Shown here: in pieces, positions 53,501 to 56,344 of the stretch
Numbering within the stretch: the stretch's first letter is position 1
Layout: each line of letters begins with the position of its first letter
Assembly (NCBI GenBank): GCA_020024475.1
Contig: JAHHTS010000005.1
Span: 1 to 56,344 of the forward strand
Reading direction: 5' to 3'
DNA from: Oscillospiraceae bacterium
Lineage (GTDB): Bacteria > Bacillota > Clostridia > Oscillospirales > Ruminococcaceae
Length of the DNA stretch: 56,344 nucleotides
Notes under the pieces: model-generated
The model's input: only the letters and a program-made list of their open reading frames with translations
Database searches by the model: none
What the model was told of the DNA's origin: nothing
Made by a program: the position numbers and the translations under genes

Positions 53501-54250
53501 TTATTTTGCATTTTTATATGCTTTTTGAATTGCATACCGTATATAACTTGTATCAATTGTTACACTAGCTTTAAGATCTTCACCCATCCAATTCGAAGAA
53601 TATTTTCCACCGAACAAATTATCAATAAGATTTTCTGCACCCATCATAACGTCTCCAGCTAATCCAGTTCCAGAATTACCACCGTTTTGAATTGTTGAAT
53701 AGTTTGAATTTGTCATTGTTGAATTTTTAGAATTTGTATCAGAAATCGCATCTCTAGAATTATTAGAATTTGTATTGTTTGAATTTGATGTGTTTGTATC
53801 TACTGTCATACCACCAATAAGCGCATTTACATCTTTACCTACAAGCCATTTTTCAAGGCTTTCTACTTGCTGATACCATTCTTTACCGATACCACTAGCA
53901 CCTTTCATACCATAAGAATCTTTAAGTTCCTTTTTACTCTTTACCTCACCTGGATTATAACCTACAAGCTGACCTGAACCGTCAAAACCTATATTTGTTT
54001 CTGTTTCATCAATTGAAATTTTAACAATTTTACCGTTTTGGTCAAAAACTGCTGCAACATTTGTTGTAGTCACAGCTCCTCTACCATTTTTACCTTCTGT
54101 ATATCCATATGTGTTATTTGTGTGCGTCAAACTAGCTACACCTACTTTGTAATTAAAATCACTATTTGGTTTGCTGTTATTTGATGAACCACAAGCTGTC
54201 ATTCCAAAAGCGATTGCAACAGCCATTAGCAATGAAAATATCTTCTTCAT
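53501..54250 (-). CDS. Surface lipoprotein with FMN-binding-like repeat
   Basis: 249 residues. Signal peptide with lipobox FGMTAC (Cys20 lipidated). The mature part has the pattern of extracellular FMN-binding-like lipoproteins of Clostridia and Lactobacillales: TNVAAVFDQNGKIVKISID, TNIGFDGSGQL, KKELKDSYGMKGASGIGKEW and EKWLVGKDVNAL, ending in LKASVTIDTSYIRYAIQKA. Such proteins resemble PplA/FMN-binding domains used in extracellular electron transfer. A flexible Asn/Ser/Thr-rich linker (about 152-195) interrupts the domain. The threonine normally flavinylated in FMN-binding domains (motif DG-x-S-G-A-T) is not evident, so covalent flavin is uncertain. Transcribed alone. Confidence 0.78.
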   Translation of the reverse strand: MKKIFSLLMAVAIAFGMTACGSSNNSKPNSDFNYKVGVASLTHTNNTYGYTEGKNGRGAVTTTNVAAVFDQNGKIVKISIDETETNIGFDGSGQLVGYNPGEVKSKKELKDSYGMKGASGIGKEWYQQVESLEKWLVGKDVNALIGGMTVDTNTSNSNNTNSNNSRDAISDTNSKNSTMTNSNYSTIQNGGNSGTGLAGDVMMGAENLIDNLFGGKYSSNWMGEDLKASVTIDTSYIRYAIQKAYKNAK

Positions 54251-54513
54251 ATTTTGCTCCTTTTTGATTTTTAGTTATATCATTTAATTGATATACGTTT
54301 ATGTTTAATATTATCCAAATCAAAAAAAATATGCCTGTTTGTTAAAATTTTGTAATAAATATATGTCTTTTTTCTATACTACCCATGTATTTATATTTTT
54401 ATGACAAAATATCTAATATACATATATTACTTGACTACTATATCTGCTTTTAATCATAAAATTCTTATATTACATAAAAAACTATTTAAGTATTAATTAA
54501 TGTCAATTTTCGT

Positions 54514-54557
54514 AAATAAAACAATGTTATATTTATATCTAGAACATTGTTTTATTT
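54514..54557 (-). terminator. Hairpin overlapping the 3' end of cca
   Basis: AAATAAAACAATGTT (54514-54528) pairs perfectly with AACATTGTTTTATTT (54543-54557), loop 14 bases. The upstream arm covers the last codons of cca (stop at 54539), so the coding end doubles as terminator stem. T-rich tail is modest. Confidence 0.6.
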
Positions 54558-55879
54558 ATTATTTCTCGAGCACATTTAACTAGTTCTTCATTACTATTAG
54601 ATACTTTTCCTTCTATAACCATATTTAATAATTTATTAAGTATTTCGCCTGTAATTTTAGATGGCTTTACACCTAATTTTATAATGTCATTACCATTTAT
54701 ATTGAGTTGCTTTAAAGAAAATGCCTTTTGTTTTTCAAATATTAAATTTAGTATATGTTCTACTCTATCATATTCTTCAGTGCGGTCAAAATCTCTTGTA
54801 TTCTGTCCTTTATTATCTGCTCTTTTAAGTAATAACAAAAGCCTCAAAAACTCTTGACCATGCTTATTTAATGCATGTAAAACATATTTTTCTTCTGCTT
54901 TAATTTCGGTATCATGATATTTAACGAGCTTCGTAATAATACTATAATCATAATTAGAAACCTTTAGTTTTTTAAGGATTATTTTTGTATATTCAAGGCT
55001 TATAGAAGCATGACCATAAAAGTGACCAATACCTTTTTGGTCTAATGTAAATGTGTCTGGTTTTCCCATATCATGAAACAATGCTGCTAACCTGAGATTT
55101 GGAATTGATGGTACATTTTCTATAACTATAGCAGTATGCGTTAAAATATCATATATATGATGTGGGTTTTTTTGATCAAAGTTTTCCATTTTTTTAATTG
55201 GTGGTATTATAACCGCAAACACATCAACATATTCTAATAAAACCATTTTTATATTTTTACCACAAAGTATTTTTTGTAATTCTATATAAACTCTTTCTGG
55301 GGCAATTTTTTTCAAGAGATGACAGTTTTTAAAAATTGCTCGTTTCGTATTTTCCTCTATATTAAATCCTAGTAATGATGAAAATCTTATAGCTCGCAAT
55401 ATTCTTAATGCATCCTCTTTAAATCTTTTATCTGGTTCGCCAACACATCTTATAGTCTTATTTTCAATATCGGTTTTACCATCATAAAAATCTATCAAAC
55501 CTTTTTGTGGGTTAAAATATATAGCGTTCATAGTAAAATCACGACGAGCACAATCTTCGGCTAAACTACTTGTAAATTCAATAACATCTGGATGTCTATT
55601 ATCGTTATAATTATTTTCAGTTCTAAAAGTAGTTATTTCTATATTACAATCATCAATCACTACTGTTACAGTACCATGTTTTATCCCAGTATCTATAGTT
55701 CTATAATTGCTGAAAAGTTCTTTTACATTACATGGTAAAGCATTTGTTGTTATATCAATATCATCAAAATTAAGGTTCATAATAGCGCTACGCACAGCTC
55801 CACCTACAACATATGCCTCATATCCTGCATTATTTAGTGTTTCAAGCACTTTTTTTGCTTCTATTGAAATATCAATCAT
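54539..55879 (-). CDS. cca: CCA-adding tRNA nucleotidyltransferase with HD domain
   Basis: 446 residues, class II nucleotidyltransferase fold. Adds or repairs the 3' CCA of tRNAs. Head domain motifs: VVGGAVRS (25-32), the metal DxD in FDDIDITTNA (Asp40, Asp42), HGTVTV, RRDFTMNAIYFN and the RNA-binding RILRAIRFSS. An HD domain follows from about residue 245 with FHDMGKPD, as in many Clostridial enzymes that also have phosphatase or phosphodiesterase activity. It is a neighbour of rubredoxin and shares its 3' hairpin with its own coding end. Confidence 0.94.
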   Translation of the reverse strand: MIDISIEAKKVLETLNNAGYEAYVVGGAVRSAIMNLNFDDIDITTNALPCNVKELFSNYRTIDTGIKHGTVTVVIDDCNIEITTFRTENNYNDNRHPDVIEFTSSLAEDCARRDFTMNAIYFNPQKGLIDFYDGKTDIENKTIRCVGEPDKRFKEDALRILRAIRFSSLLGFNIEENTKRAIFKNCHLLKKIAPERVYIELQKILCGKNIKMVLLEYVDVFAVIIPPIKKMENFDQKNPHHIYDILTHTAIVIENVPSIPNLRLAALFHDMGKPDTFTLDQKGIGHFYGHASISLEYTKIILKKLKVSNYDYSIITKLVKYHDTEIKAEEKYVLHALNKHGQEFLRLLLLLKRADNKGQNTRDFDRTEEYDRVEHILNLIFEKQKAFSLKQLNINGNDIIKLGVKPSKITGEILNKLLNMVIEGKVSNSNEELVKCAREIINKTMF

Positions 55880-55932
55880 AATATATCCTTCTTTTTATGA
55901 TTTAAAATAAAACTATAAGCAATCTAAAACAA

Positions 55933-55956
55933 AAAAGCAGGGCTTCCCCTGCTTTT
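55933..55956 (-). terminator. Terminator of rubredoxin gene
   Basis: AAAAGCAGGG, loop CTTC, CCCTGCTTTT; minus-strand T run TTTTTT follows. Lies 14 bases after the rubredoxin stop. Confidence 0.92.
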
Positions 55957-55969
55957 GAATACAATTTAA

Positions 55970-56131
55970 TTAGTCAGCAATTTCAAACTGATCAATGCCA
56001 ACGCCACAAAGTGGACATACAAAATCATCTGGGAGATCTTCAAAAAGTGTGCCTGGAGCGATGCCCAATTCTTCATCACCAAGTTCTTCATCGTATACCC
56101 AACCGCATACTACACAACCGTATCTTGCCAT
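55970..56131 (-). CDS. Rubredoxin
   Basis: 53 residues, too short for a typical gene-size cutoff. Reading the minus strand from the ATG at 56131 gives [18 protein letters not shown], then a [16 protein letters not shown] segment and a stop at 55970. The four iron-ligand cysteines form the two CxxCG pairs CVVCG and CPLCG, the hallmark of rubredoxin, with the usual acidic surface. It is a small cytoplasmic electron carrier, typically used in anaerobes with rubrerythrin or superoxide reductase for oxygen defence. AAGGAG nine bases upstream supports the start; own promoter and terminator. Confidence 0.96.
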   Translation of the reverse strand: MARYGCVVCGWVYDEELGDEELGIAPGTLFEDLPDDFVCPLCGVGIDQFEIAD

Positions 56132-56183
56132 AATAATGTTCTCCTTTATAATATTATTTTAGTCCTTATGGACTACTAAATGT

Positions 56184-56212
56184 AGTTTATATCTCAACTA
56201 TTTCTTTGTCAA
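56184..56212 (-). promoter_or_regulatory. Rubredoxin promoter
   Basis: Minus strand TTGACA (56207-56212), 17-base spacer, TAAACT (56184-56189). The leader begins with AGTCC-TTAT-GGACT (56161-56174), a perfect five-pair hairpin before the ribosome site. Confidence 0.65.
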
Positions 56213-56344
56213 TACTTTTTTGATGAAAATATAGTGTTATTTTATGGTAAAAATATATATTTATTATATTATTTGGAAGTTTTGTATAACTTATATAACA
56301 TAATATCAATATTTTTTTATATCTAATAAAGTAAAAAATAATTG

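Noticed and set aside
1-56344. CRISPR arrays, insertion sequences, prophage, tRNA or rRNA genes
   Set aside because: I looked for regularly spaced repeats, transposase or integrase motifs and cloverleaf structures and found none I could support.

Overview
The window looks like a chromosomal segment of a low-GC, probably anaerobic and spore-lineage member of the Clostridia (Firmicutes/Bacillota). The DNA is strongly A+T rich and ribosome binding sites are classic AGGAGG types. The gene set points the same way: formate-tetrahydrofolate ligase, type III pantothenate kinase, rubredoxin, a BofA-family protein, a SpoIID domain, RNase J and RNase R, c-di-AMP phosphodiesterase GdpP, and the rplI-dnaB-tilS-hpt-ftsH order. 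I see no phage, transposon, CRISPR array, tRNA or rRNA. Most of it is core genome.

Layout. 1-1.7 kb: a thioredoxin-like lipid-anchored or membrane-anchored protein with its CcdA electron donor (+). 1.7-7.4 kb (-): rlmH, a metallo-beta-lactamase hydrolase, murA, a LysM/G5/M23 cell-wall peptidase, an RluA-type pseudouridine synthase. 7.5-8.3 kb (+): a TM2-domain gene directly followed by the RNase P RNA. 8.3-15.6 kb (-): nitroreductase, threonine aldolase, a 1084-residue CinA/sortase-like/SpoIID fusion, thiI and its own cysteine desulfurase. 15.7-17.5 kb (+): fhs. 17.6-24.7 kb (-): a small membrane protein; the division operon ftsE-ftsX-M23 hydrolase-S41 protease; a PucR-type regulator with tandem direct repeats upstream; an RsuA-type pseudouridine synthase; a DUF4830 protein. 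24.8-26.2 kb (+): coaX and a cyclophilin, followed by about 700 bases without a recognisable gene. 26.9-44.2 kb (-): bofA, DUF2508, rnr, secG, a divergent topoisomerase IV pair, ftsH, hpt, tilS, dnaB, rplI, gdpP, rnjA. 44.4-49.6 kb (+): rnhA, the nifS-iscU-mnmA sulfur operon, mgtE. 49.6-56.2 kb (-): an amidohydrolase under a lysine riboswitch, an SDR plus an FMN-dependent hydroxyacid oxidase-like pair, an FMN-binding-like lipoprotein, cca and a 53-residue rubredoxin.

Functional themes. Cell envelope and division are well represented (murA, two M23 peptidases, FtsEX with its presumed hydrolase partner, the SpoIID fusion, FtsH, CtpA). RNA processing is the other theme (RNase P, R, J, HI, CCA-adding enzyme, three pseudouridine or methyl-modifying rRNA enzymes, TilS, ThiI, MnmA). 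Two separate cysteine desulfurases each sit next to a different tRNA thiolation enzyme.

The points most worth a second look are: (1) a single open frame joining cytoplasmic CinA to an extracellular SpoIID domain through one membrane helix and a sortase-B-like domain that has lost its catalytic Cys; (2) a complete lysine riboswitch, with a terminator and a mutually exclusive antiterminator, controlling a lone YtcJ-type amidohydrolase; (3) a candidate small RNA convergent with the topoisomerase gene, whose promoter shares a palindromic -35 box with the secG promoter; (4) a terminator-like hairpin in the rnjA leader with a competing fold. All functions are inferred from sequence reading without database searches.
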